This document shows, in pieces, positions 1 through 6,068 of a stretch of 7,399 nt of DNA. Every line of letters starts with the position of its first letter. The first letter of the stretch is position 1. Both the position numbers and the translations under genes were made by a program. A model generated the notes under the pieces. It worked only from the letters and a program-made list of their open reading frames with translations. It had not been told where the DNA came from and ran no database searches. This stretch comes from Azonexus sp. (GTDB taxonomy: Bacteria > Pseudomonadota > Gammaproteobacteria > Burkholderiales > Rhodocyclaceae), in NCBI GenBank assembly GCA_030697085.1, contig JAUYQT010000189.1:1-7399 (forward strand). The letters run 5' to 3'.

Positions 1-23
1 TATCTGTAGCACCAGAAGCTCAA

Positions 24-521
24 TCAGGGGTTGCCTGGCGCCGGCATCTTGTCGGCCTTGTCCAAGCCTCGACGTTGCTTGTTGCTCATTGCTCTTCGCG
101 CACCGGCATGAAATTCTTCAAAACTCTTCTGTTGTACTGGCGTCAACACGGCGTAGAACGCTTTCAAGGCGCCGACATGCTCGCTCATTCGCTCCTGACG
201 TGCCTTGGACATTTCCAGCATTTTGTCGGCCCGATCAGTGACAGAAAGTTTCGACCAGTCTTCCCGCTTGACCGGCTTGGCGGGATGCATCACCTGCTCG
301 GATTCAATCAGTTTCATCCAGACAGGCTCTTGTTCTGCGCTCAATTTCAAGGTGTCGTGCAGTTTTTTCTGATGCTGCTCCATGTTTTTTGCGTAGCGCT
401 CATGACGGTAGTCACGATCGCCCATTGCGCCACAGCCGGGTTCAGCAAAGGCCGGGACGGCAAAAGTGCCCAAACCGGCAGCAAGAAGAAGCGCGGGGAT
501 TAACTTACGATATGGATTCAT
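24..521 (-). CDS. Spy/CpxP-like periplasmic protein (LTxxQ motif family)
   Basis: The 165-residue product is probably exported to the periplasm. It has basic residues near the N terminus, a hydrophobic stretch (about residues 7-24) and a signal-peptidase I type site, PAFA|EPG, after residue 26. The mature part is helical, charged and rich in Met, Lys and Glu. It carries two related motifs, LSAEQ (residues 60-64) and LTPVQQ (126-131), the repeated LTxxQ-type signature of the Spy/CpxP family. In enterobacteria these proteins are ATP-independent periplasmic chaperones or negative regulators of the Cpx envelope-stress system; the exact role here is inferred only from family. The length matches the family (about 160). 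The ATG at 521 is supported by AAAGGA seven bases upstream. No Cpx-type sensor kinase or regulator is present in the window. A single Cys lies just after the cleavage site, but the context (EPGCG) is not a lipobox. Confidence 0.85.
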   Translation of the reverse strand: MNPYRKLIPALLLAAGLGTFAVPAFAEPGCGAMGDRDYRHERYAKNMEQHQKKLHDTLKLSAEQEPVWMKLIESEQVMHPAKPVKREDWSKLSVTDRADKMLEMSKARQERMSEHVGALKAFYAVLTPVQQKSFEEFHAGARRAMSNKQRRGLDKADKMPAPGNP

Positions 522-573
522 GAGATATTCCTTTAAAAGATGGGCTTCGCGCCGATCTTGGCGTTGGCCACTC

Positions 574-587
574 GTAGATCAATCTAC
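574..587. promoter_or_regulatory. 14-base palindrome, candidate operator in divergent intergenic region
   Basis: GTAGAT-CA-ATCTAC has perfect 6-base arms with a 2-base centre. It lies between the divergent Spy-like gene (start 521) and the phosphatidyltransferase gene (start 701 or 662). Its position suits a regulator-binding site for either gene. I could not identify a convincing -35/-10 pair around it, so the operator role is only inferred from symmetry and place. Confidence 0.3.
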
Positions 588-700
588 CGGTCATCGACGA
601 AAATAAATGTACTCCAGCGCACGGAGCTTGCCGATTCAACGGCGCACTGTGTGTCCTTGCAATGAAAACGTACAGAATGCCTCTCAACCATCAGGTCGCC

Positions 701-1327
701 ATGACAACTCCTCAAAAACCCAAACCTTTTGCCATGATTCGTGAGTTTCATCTTGCCGACTGGTTCACCCTCGGTAACGCCATCAGCGGCATCGGTGCGC
801 TATTTTCGACCATGACTTATCTGCAGACCGGCGATATCAGGCATATCTACTTCGCCTGCGGGCTACTTGTGGCGGCACTGGCTTTTGACGTTTTCGATGG
901 CCGCATCGCCCGCTGGCGTCAGAAGACATCGGCGATGGGGCGGGAACTTGATTCCCTCGCCGACATTATTTCCTTTGGCGTGGCGCCAGCCGTCATGGGA
1001 TACGCCCTGGGCATGAATGGTCTTTATGACCGCATCGCCCTTGCCTACTTTGTCGCTTGCGGCGTCTCCCGCCTGGCCCGCTACAACGTAACGGCCGAAG
1101 CGCTTTCAGAAGGCGGCGACAAGGTGAAATATTTTGAAGGGACGCCCATACCGACCTCGCTCCTCATCGTCGGCCTGCTCTTTATCGCCGCCGCCACAGG
1201 TGCGGTCAACCAGGCGCTCTGGTTCGGCGAATTCACCCTGGCCGGTTTCCGGCTGCATCCACTCGTGCTGATTTTCGCCCTCTCCGGCTCACTGATGATC
1301 AGCCGAATCCGCGTTCCAAAGCCGTGA
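701..1327 (+). CDS. CDP-alcohol phosphatidyltransferase, PssA-like (CDP-diacylglycerol-serine O-phosphatidyltransferase type)
   Basis: This is an integral inner-membrane enzyme of the CDP-alcohol phosphatidyltransferase family. Such enzymes move a phosphatidyl group from CDP-diacylglycerol to an alcohol; the PssA branch uses serine to make phosphatidylserine, the precursor of phosphatidylethanolamine. The full family signature D-x2-D-G-x2-A-R-x8-G-x3-D-x3-D is present, running from DVFDG to LDSLAD (residues about 63-88 counted from 701), with every metal and substrate residue intact. About six hydrophobic segments follow the family layout, and 208 residues is a usual size. Start choice: the ATG at 662 adds 13 residues but has no Shine-Dalgarno site, while the ATG at 701 has AGGT about five bases upstream; an ATG at 734 is also possible. 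The assignment to serine rather than another alcohol is by overall resemblance. The gene is convergent with the cyclase gene at 1369, with no clear terminator between them. Confidence 0.85.
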   Translation: MTTPQKPKPFAMIREFHLADWFTLGNAISGIGALFSTMTYLQTGDIRHIYFACGLLVAALAFDVFDGRIARWRQKTSAMGRELDSLADIISFGVAPAVMGYALGMNGLYDRIALAYFVACGVSRLARYNVTAEALSEGGDKVKYFEGTPIPTSLLIVGLLFIAAATGAVNQALWFGEFTLAGFRLHPLVLIFALSGSLMISRIRVPKP

Positions 1328-1368
1328 AGCGCGAGGGGGGATGCTGCTTCCGGCTTTAATTTCCGAAG

Positions 1369-2232
1369 TCAATCCGGATTGCTCAGGTTTTCGGCAAAGA
1401 AAAATCCGGATTTTTCCCGCTTGGCCCGGTACATCGCCTTGTCGGCGCAAGCGAGCAGCACATCTGCAGTGCTCCCATCGTGCGGGAAAATCGATATGCC
1501 GATACTCGGTTTGATGCTCAGGCTCAAGTTGCGATCTCGTCCCTTGATCTCGCAAGGCGCCTCAACCGCATTGATGATTTTCTCTGCGACCTGCTCGATA
1601 TCTGCGAGGTTTCTGATCTCCAGCAGCAAATAAAGGAACTCATCACCGCCCTGACGGCAGACCGTGTCATCGTTGCGCGTGGTTTCCCGAAGACGATCCG
1701 CGACCGTCCGCAAGACCACATCACCGACCTCATGCCCATGCGTGTCATTGATTTTCTTGAAATCATCGAGATCAAGAAACATCACCACCAAGGTAGAGCC
1801 GTGCCGTGTTGCATGAGCCAAAGCGTGGCTCAGGCGATCATTGAACAAAGCGCGGTTCGGCAGGCCGGTCAGAGGGTCATGCAGCGAGGCATGGCGAGCG
1901 TCCTCACCGTCCTTCGTCACCGTCGCCAGCTTCTCTTCCAGCGCGTGACGCTCCTGCACCTCAGCCTTCAGGGCCAGATTAACTTCTGCCAGCTCTTCGG
2001 AAGCATCCTGCACCTTGTTCTCGATCAGCTCGCTTTTTTCCAGCGCGTTTTCGACACCCGGCATTTTTTCACCACTGACCAACTCTCGCTTGAGACCCGC
2101 ATTGACGGTCGACAATTCGTCGGCACATTCATCAACAAGGTCTTCGACCCGCTCATTTTTCCCCAGGACATGGGTCAGCGAAGCTTCTGCCCGGAGGCCA
2201 TTTGCCGGGGCTATTTTTTTCACCTTTTTCAT
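1369..2232 (-). CDS. Diguanylate cyclase with N-terminal coiled coil (GGDEF domain)
   Basis: The product makes the second messenger c-di-GMP from two GTP. It is about 287 residues from the ATG at 2232. Residues about 25-105 are a charged, probably coiled-coil region; the GGDEF domain starts near LHDPLTGLPNR (about 118) and runs to the end. Catalytic features are intact: DLDDFKKIND with metal-binding Asp, HGHEVGD, and GGDEF at 195-199. An RxxD product-inhibition site (R186-N-D-D189) lies exactly five residues before GGDEF, so feedback inhibition by c-di-GMP is expected. There is no membrane segment, signal peptide or known sensor domain, so it is likely cytoplasmic with dimerisation through the coiled coil. 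Start choice: the frame stays open up to a TTG at 2289, but that lacks a suitably spaced ribosome site. The ATG at 2232 (MKKVKK) has a weak site of its own and may depend on translation of the two short frames that overlap it. Confidence 0.88.
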   Translation of the reverse strand: MKKVKKIAPANGLRAEASLTHVLGKNERVEDLVDECADELSTVNAGLKRELVSGEKMPGVENALEKSELIENKVQDASEELAEVNLALKAEVQERHALEEKLATVTKDGEDARHASLHDPLTGLPNRALFNDRLSHALAHATRHGSTLVVMFLDLDDFKKINDTHGHEVGDVVLRTVADRLRETTRNDDTVCRQGGDEFLYLLLEIRNLADIEQVAEKIINAVEAPCEIKGRDRNLSLSIKPSIGISIFPHDGSTADVLLACADKAMYRAKREKSGFFFAENLSNPD

Positions 2233-2249
2233 CACCGGACGGCGCTCAT
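2232..2249 (-). CDS. Five-codon overlapping reading frame (possible coupling frame)
   Basis: ATG AGC GCC GTC CGG TGA encodes MSAVR. Its ATG overlaps the stop of the 17-codon frame upstream (ATGA), and its stop overlaps the ATG of the diguanylate cyclase (TGATG). Both junctions are classical stop-start overlaps. It could let ribosomes pass from the upstream frame to the cyclase by re-initiation. A frame this short can arise by chance, so the role is inference only. Confidence 0.25.
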   Translation of the reverse strand: MSAVR

Positions 2250-2299
2250 CTGACAAACACCTGCACTGCGCTTGCGATATTCCGAGCAAAGCCTTTCAT
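2246..2299 (-). CDS. 17-residue upstream reading frame ahead of the diguanylate cyclase
   Basis: The ATG at 2299 is preceded by AAAGGAG (2305-2311) at a spacing of five bases, the best ribosome binding site in this stretch. The frame encodes MKGFARNIASAVQVFVR and ends in TGA at 2246-2248. It is not in frame with the diguanylate cyclase that follows. It may be a leader peptide whose translation governs the cyclase. The alternative is that it is the original N terminus of the cyclase, cut off by a frameshift or a sequencing error. The sequence is mildly amphipathic and I do not recognise it. Confidence 0.4.
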   Translation of the reverse strand: MKGFARNIASAVQVFVR

Positions 2300-2304
2300 C
2301 ACAA

Positions 2305-2311
2305 CTCCTTT
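2305..2311 (-). promoter_or_regulatory. Strong Shine-Dalgarno site serving the 17-codon frame
   Basis: AAAGGAG on the minus strand lies five bases before the ATG at 2299. It is too far from the TTG at 2289 (15 bases) and from the ATG at 2232 to serve the diguanylate cyclase directly. That mismatch is what points to a leader frame or a frameshift. Confidence 0.6.
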
Positions 2312-2376
2312 GTACCAAGGCCAAAAATAGGGTTTTGATTCCTTGCGGGTGTTGTCTTTTTGACACAATCGACTCT

Positions 2377-2451
2377 TTAGCGCAGTCCGAAAAATGACAG
2401 GACGGCAAGAACGACGACGATCAAGCCGACGATATAGATGATGTTATTCAT
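2377..2451 (-). CDS. 24-residue single-pass membrane peptide (hypothetical)
   Basis: The frame starts at ATG 2451 and ends at TAA 2377-2379. The product begins MNNIIYIVGL, continues with an unbroken Ile/Val/Leu/Ala core (about residues 4-18) and ends SFFGLR. It is therefore almost wholly one transmembrane helix with a polar N terminus and a single basic C-terminal residue. The ribosome site AAAGGAG (2460-2466), eight bases before the ATG, is close to ideal, which argues strongly for a real gene despite its size. I believe peptides of this kind occur in other proteobacteria as unnamed small membrane proteins, but I cannot name a family. The diguanylate cyclase lies downstream on the same strand, with 77 bases from this stop codon to the first short frame, so co-transcription is possible. 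No function is proposed. Confidence 0.7.
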   Translation of the reverse strand: MNNIIYIVGLIVVVLAVLSFFGLR

Positions 2452-2775
2452 GGCTACTTCTCCTTTATCTGATTAGGCATCCGGCTGCTGCGATGGCAGT
2501 TCAATGGTTGCCCAAAAGCACATTACTCTTCCAAATCGCGATACTCCGTACGCCAAGACACATAAGCTCTGCTTTCAATAGGGCTTCAAAATCCAAGCTT
2601 CCGAAGCGTGTCCGGACATCGCCAAGACGCTGAAAAACTCCCGGCCCAATGTGCGTTGGCGCACGGCGCAGCACGGCCGGGCAAGCGAAAATCACATGAG
2701 GCGCTGAAACCGGCCATATCCTGCCTGCCATCCTGCCACCGTAGAAAGGTTCTCCACCTTGCACCCTCCGTCGCC
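2452..2775. other. Gene-free intergenic region between divergent units
   Basis: This stretch separates the minus-strand 24-residue peptide from the plus-strand AsmA gene, so it should hold both promoters. Open frames on both strands lack ribosome sites and recognisable protein character; one is an in-frame GTG extension of AsmA from 2608 whose 56 residues do not look like a signal or membrane sequence. I see no repeat, strong hairpin or convincing sigma-70 promoter here. Confidence 0.5.
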
Positions 2776-4704
2776 ATGACCCTGCCCCGCTTGCTCAAAT
2801 GGCTCACCGGTATTCTTCTATCGCTCGTGCTGGTAATTTTTCTGGTTGCCAGCTTGTTCGACTGGAATCTGTTGCGCGCCCCAATTTCACGCTGGGTCAG
2901 CGATGCCAGCGGCCGCAGCTTCGCAATCAATGGCGAGCTGAACGTCCAGTTTTCATGGCCACCGCGCGTCATCGCCCACGACATCATTCTCGGCAACGCG
3001 GCGTGGAGCACAGAACCCAACATGGCGGCAATCAAGCGCCTCGATTTGACGATCAACCCACTCACGCTGTTGACCGGCAAGCTGGCCTTTCCGGAGATCA
3101 CGCTCTCCGAACCTCATCTCCTCCTTGAAGTGAGTCAGCATGGCGAACCCAACTGGCGCTTCAAGACACAGGACAAAAGCAAGACGCTTGAACTCCCGAG
3201 TATCGAGCGGCTAAGCATCGATCACGGCAGCGCAAGGTATCGCGACCCGACGATCAAGACCGATCTGTCGTTTGAGTTAAAAACGCGGGAATTCAGTCTG
3301 GAACTGACCGGAAAAGGTCAATTCAAGGGCCTGCCAAGCCGCCTTGTGGCGCACGGCGGCGCGCTACTCAGTTTACGTCGGGTCGATAATCCTTACCCGA
3401 TCGAAGCCAGCGGGATGCTGGGGAAGACAAAATTCAGCATCGCGGGCAGCCTGCTTGACCCGGTGCATTTCAAGGCGGCGCAGTTGTACTTCACCCTGGC
3501 CGGCAATGATCTGGCGCAACTCTTCCCGATCATCGGCGTGCCTTTTCCGCCGACACCGCCCTACAAATTGGCGGGGTTCCTCGATCATGGGGGTGAGGTA
3601 TGGACTTTCCGCCGTTTCAAGGGCACGGTCGGGCAAAGCGATATTTCGGGTAATTTTGCGGTTGACCGCAGCAAGCAGCCGCAAATGATCAACGCCGATC
3701 TGGTGTCGAAACAACTGGTCATGAAAGACCTCGGTGGCTTCATCGGGGCAACACCCGGCGCACAACCCAGCCGAAATCCGCCGCCCGGCGACAAGGTGCT
3801 GCCGACCAAACCGTTCAACCTGGAAAAACTGCAGGCGGCCAACGCCGATGTGCATTTTCGCGGCGAAAACATCATCAGCGAGCACCTGCCGTTGAGCCAG
3901 ATGAAGGCACATCTGATCGTCACCGATGGCGTCCTCAAGCTCGCGCCCATTGATTTCGACATGGCCGGCGGCAATCTGGTGTCGACGATCGTGATGGACG
4001 GTCGCCAGCCGCTGATTGCCACCAACGCCGACATCACGGCAAAAGGTCTGCGTCTTGAACAGATGTTCCCCGGTTCCAAACTGGCCAGGGCCGATACCGG
4101 CACGATGGGCGGGCGGGCCAGGCTCGATGGTCACGGCAATTCGATCGCGCAGATGCTCGCCTCGGCCAATGGCGAAACGGCGCTGATCATGGACGGTGGC
4201 TCGGTCGGTGAGTTGATGCTCAGGCTGTCGAATCTCGATATCGCCAACACTTTTTTGGCGCTGCTGGGCGGCGACAAGCAGGTGCCGGTTCGCTGCATGG
4301 TGGGCAATTTCAAGGCGGTCGACGGCAACTTCACGGTGAAGGATCTGGTGCTCGACACGACCAAGGTCAACATTAGCGGCAGCGGCAATGTGAATTTCAC
4401 CGACGAATCGCTCAACCTCAGACTGGTGCCGATATCGAAGGGTTTCAGTCTGGCCTCGCTGCGCGGTCCGATTTTGATCTCCGGCACTTTCAAGACCCCG
4501 GTACTGCGCCCTGAAATGGGCGGCGTCATCGCGCGCGGCGGCCTGGCGGTGGCACTGGGTGCGGCCACCGCAGGCATCGGCGCACTGATTCCACTGCTCG
4601 ACTTTGGCACGGACCAGGACAGTAATTGTCGTGCCCTGCTCAGTGAAGCCAAGTCAGACGCCGGCATCAAGACGAGCGATATGGCGCCGCGTAAAAAGAA
4701 ATAA
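2776..4704 (+). CDS. AsmA family protein, inner-membrane anchored
   Basis: The 642-residue product is an AsmA-like protein. It has a short basic start (MTLPRLLKW), one transmembrane helix (about residues 9-28) and a large beta-rich periplasmic part. The region just after the helix (DWNLLRAPISRW, then a GRSFAINGEL stretch) is typical of the AsmA N-terminal domain. The C-terminal AsmA domain spans about residues 400-590, with strand-like repeats such as GNFTVKDLVLDT and LNLRLVP. AsmA-type proteins are linked to outer-membrane biogenesis and phospholipid transport between membranes; the specific role here is inferred from family. The length is close to the larger AsmA-like proteins of enterobacteria. 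The only two cysteines are C507 and C618, both periplasmic. The ATG at 2776 was chosen because the membrane anchor begins there; its ribosome site is weak. The tail ends in a basic RKKK. It appears to be a single-gene unit. Confidence 0.88.
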   Translation: MTLPRLLKWLTGILLSLVLVIFLVASLFDWNLLRAPISRWVSDASGRSFAINGELNVQFSWPPRVIAHDIILGNAAWSTEPNMAAIKRLDLTINPLTLLTGKLAFPEITLSEPHLLLEVSQHGEPNWRFKTQDKSKTLELPSIERLSIDHGSARYRDPTIKTDLSFELKTREFSLELTGKGQFKGLPSRLVAHGGALLSLRRVDNPYPIEASGMLGKTKFSIAGSLLDPVHFKAAQLYFTLAGNDLAQLFPIIGVPFPPTPPYKLAGFLDHGGEVWTFRRFKGTVGQSDISGNFAVDRSKQPQMINADLVSKQLVMKDLGGFIGATPGAQPSRNPPPGDKVLPTKPFNLEKLQAANADVHFRGENIISEHLPLSQMKAHLIVTDGVLKLAPIDFDMAGGNLVSTIVMDGRQPLIATNADITAKGLRLEQMFPGSKLARADTGTMGGRARLDGHGNSIAQMLASANGETALIMDGGSVGELMLRLSNLDIANTFLALLGGDKQVPVRCMVGNFKAVDGNFTVKDLVLDTTKVNISGSGNVNFTDESLNLRLVPISKGFSLASLRGPILISGTFKTPVLRPEMGGVIARGGLAVALGAATAGIGALIPLLDFGTDQDSNCRALLSEAKSDAGIKTSDMAPRKKK

Positions 4705-4769
4705 AGCCGGAGCAACGGGCTGAACCCGATATCCAATCAGGAAGCACGCCGAATATTCAGGCTATACGT

Positions 4770-4797
4770 GGGCTGTCGCACAGAGCGCCCGGTTTTT
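4770..4797 (+). terminator. Weak candidate intrinsic terminator after the AsmA gene
   Basis: GGG-CTGT-CGC-ACAG pairs as a short stem and, with an AGCG bulge, closes on CCC (4788-4790). It is followed by GG and five T (4793-4797). The stem is interrupted and short, so this is only a possible terminator, 66 bases after the stop codon. Confidence 0.3.
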
Positions 4798-4916
4798 CCA
4801 AGGGAAGATAGGCACCACAGCACGAGACTGATCCGATGACGACCTCGCGCAAGAAGCTAAGGAACAGCTACGAAATAACTTCCCTTTTTGCGCTTGCGCG
4901 TGGAGGTAAGTGGTAG

Positions 4917-4942
4917 GTCGGGTTAGCGCAGCGTAACCCGAC
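4917..4942 (+). repeat. REP-like palindrome, copy 1
   Basis: GTCGGGTTA at the left and TAACCCGAC at the right are perfect 9-base inverted arms around GCGCAGCG. The unit strongly resembles the GTCGGGTTA...TAACCCGAC repeats scattered between genes in many proteobacteria. It lies in inverted orientation to copy 2, with a 22-base spacer. Confidence 0.8.
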
Positions 4943-4964
4943 ATTTGCCTTGGCGGTCGCCCGA

Positions 4965-4990
4965 GTCGGGTTACGCTGCGTTAACCCGAC
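4965..4990 (-). repeat. REP-like palindrome, copy 2 (inverted)
   Basis: This unit has the same 9-base arms as copy 1, and its centre reads CGCTGCGT. Read on the minus strand it matches copy 1 at 25 of 26 positions. The two copies can therefore fold singly or pair with each other into one long stem, the arrangement seen in paired REP elements. Confidence 0.8.
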
Positions 4991-5065
4991 GCGGATTGGT
5001 TTGTCGAAAACAGGAAGTTATTTCGTACGTGTTCCTAAATGGCTGAATAACAAGGAAAAAACGAC

Positions 5066-5992
5066 ATGATTCGTATCGAACTTCAGATCGAACTGAACTA
5101 TGAAATCGACGGCAACGGCGCCGACTTTGTATTCAACGTACACGCGGCGCAAACGCCGAGTCAGGCGATTTCTGGCGAAAGCCTGACACTGAGCCAGGCC
5201 ATTCCGCAACGACTGAATACCGCGGCAATCACTGGCAACCGAAACCTCTACGTGCGCGCCCAGCCGGGTGACCTGAAGCTTTCGTACGCGGCAACGGTGG
5301 ATCTCAACCACCACTTAGCAGACCCGGCGCAGGTGGCCGAAGTAGCGATCCATGATTTGCCGCCCGACGTCATTGGCTACATTTATCCGAGCCGTTATTG
5401 CCAGTCAGACCGTCTGATCAAGCTGGCGAATAATGAATTCGGCCGCCTCCCGCAGGGCTACCTCCGGGTGCAGGCGATTCGTGACTGGGTCAATAACCAT
5501 GTCGCTTTCACCTTCAACAGCTCCAACTCAAAAACCTCGGCGGTCGATACGCTGGTCGAGCAAGTTGGGGTTTGTCGCGACTTCGCGCACCTGATGATTG
5601 CGCTCTGCCGCGCGATCAATATCCCGGCGCGTTTTGTCACCGGCACCGACTACGGCGCCGACCCATCGCTCGGCCCTTCGGACTTTCATGCTTACGTTGA
5701 GGTTTATCTCGGTTATCGCTGGTACATCTTCGACCCGTCCAATACCGGCATCCCGATGGGCTATGTCCGCGTTGGCACCGGGCGCGATGCGGCTGACGTA
5801 GCTTTTGCGACCATTTTCGGCGGGGTCAGAACGCATGCAGCGGTGATTCGTGCGGTGGCCATCACCGACCCGGCGAATGACCTGGTGCTCCCTCAGCATT
5901 GCCCGGAAGCGCTATCGACCGACAGCGGCACGGTGCCGCCCGTGGTGGCCAATGATCAAAGCGGCGGCAACAGCCAGCCCATGCTTTGGTAG
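5066..5992 (+). CDS. Transglutaminase-like family protein (Cys-His-Asp papain-like fold)
   Basis: The 308-residue product appears cytoplasmic, with no signal peptide. Residues about 1-110 form the beta-rich N-terminal domain common in bacterial transglutaminase-like proteins (start MIRIELQIELNYEI). The core domain follows, with a full catalytic triad: C170 in GVCRDFAHL, H208 in DFHAYVEV and D223 in FDPS. Such proteins are predicted peptidases, amidases or transglutaminases; the substrate is unknown, and I cannot narrow it from sequence. The last roughly 25 residues (TDSGTVPPVV onward) are low-complexity and probably disordered. The ATG at 5066 is supported by AAGGA about nine bases upstream. 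The gene stands alone; related genes in other bacteria often sit beside alpha-E or circularly permuted ATP-grasp genes, but none is present here. The repeat element at 4860-5036 ends just before it. Confidence 0.87.
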   Translation: MIRIELQIELNYEIDGNGADFVFNVHAAQTPSQAISGESLTLSQAIPQRLNTAAITGNRNLYVRAQPGDLKLSYAATVDLNHHLADPAQVAEVAIHDLPPDVIGYIYPSRYCQSDRLIKLANNEFGRLPQGYLRVQAIRDWVNNHVAFTFNSSNSKTSAVDTLVEQVGVCRDFAHLMIALCRAINIPARFVTGTDYGADPSLGPSDFHAYVEVYLGYRWYIFDPSNTGIPMGYVRVGTGRDAADVAFATIFGGVRTHAAVIRAVAITDPANDLVLPQHCPEALSTDSGTVPPVVANDQSGGNSQPMLW

Positions 5993-6022
5993 CAGCGTCA
6001 GCGCCGGATCGTGGCCACCGGC

Positions 6023-6059
6023 AAAAATGCGGCCGCCATGGAAGCAACGGCTGGCCGCA
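6023..6059 (-). terminator. Intrinsic terminator of the cbpA-cbpM operon
   Basis: Read on the minus strand, TGCGGCC-A-GCC and GGC-GGCCGCA form a 10-pair stem with one bulged A and an 11-base loop, followed directly by TTTTT. It starts 10 bases after the cbpM stop codon, the expected place. On the plus strand the T-run is absent, so it would not serve the convergent transglutaminase gene as an intrinsic terminator. Confidence 0.7.
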
Positions 6060-6068
6060 CGGTCAACA

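Larger units (their letters stand above)
4860..5036. mobile_element. Possible non-autonomous element (MITE-like) with 24-base inverted ends
   Basis: The left arm (4860-4883) and right arm (5013-5036) are reverse complements over 24 bases except for a two-base swap (GC/CG). Both contain TACGAAATAACTTCC or its complement. If the ends are taken as GGAACA...TGTTCC, TAA is present on both outer flanks (4858-4860 and 5036-5038), as a 3-base target duplication would be. TNA duplications are known for one group of the IS5 family, but I cannot assign the element. No transposase fits inside; instead it holds a mirrored pair of REP-like palindromes. It sits about 29 bases upstream of the transglutaminase start, so it may lie within that gene's leader. 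Confidence 0.5.

Noticed and set aside
1480..2253. 257-residue open frame on the plus strand opposite the diguanylate cyclase
   Set aside because: It lies antisense to an unmistakable GGDEF protein, has no ribosome site and its translation has no family character; it is a shadow.
2233..2289. TTG-initiated extension of the diguanylate cyclase (19 extra residues)
   Set aside because: The frame is open, but the nearest good ribosome site is 15 bases away and serves an out-of-frame ATG; the extra residues are Cys-rich and unlike cyclase N termini.
2353..2365. TGTC-TTTTT-GACA inverted repeat between the small peptide and the cyclase leader
   Set aside because: The arms are only four bases, and on the minus strand no T-run follows, so it is not a terminator; symmetry this short is expected by chance.
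2608..2775. In-frame GTG extension adding 56 residues to AsmA
   Set aside because: The added residues would put a long Cys/His/Pro-rich segment before the membrane anchor, unlike the family, and the GTG has no ribosome site.
3373..4134. 253-residue minus-strand open frame inside the AsmA gene
   Set aside because: It is antisense to a clear AsmA protein, and its His/Arg/Gln-rich translation is typical of a shadow frame in GC-rich DNA.
4836..4916. 26-codon plus-strand frame (MTTSRKKLRN start) running into the left inverted arm
   Set aside because: It has no Shine-Dalgarno site and crosses the boundary of the repeat element, so it is probably chance.
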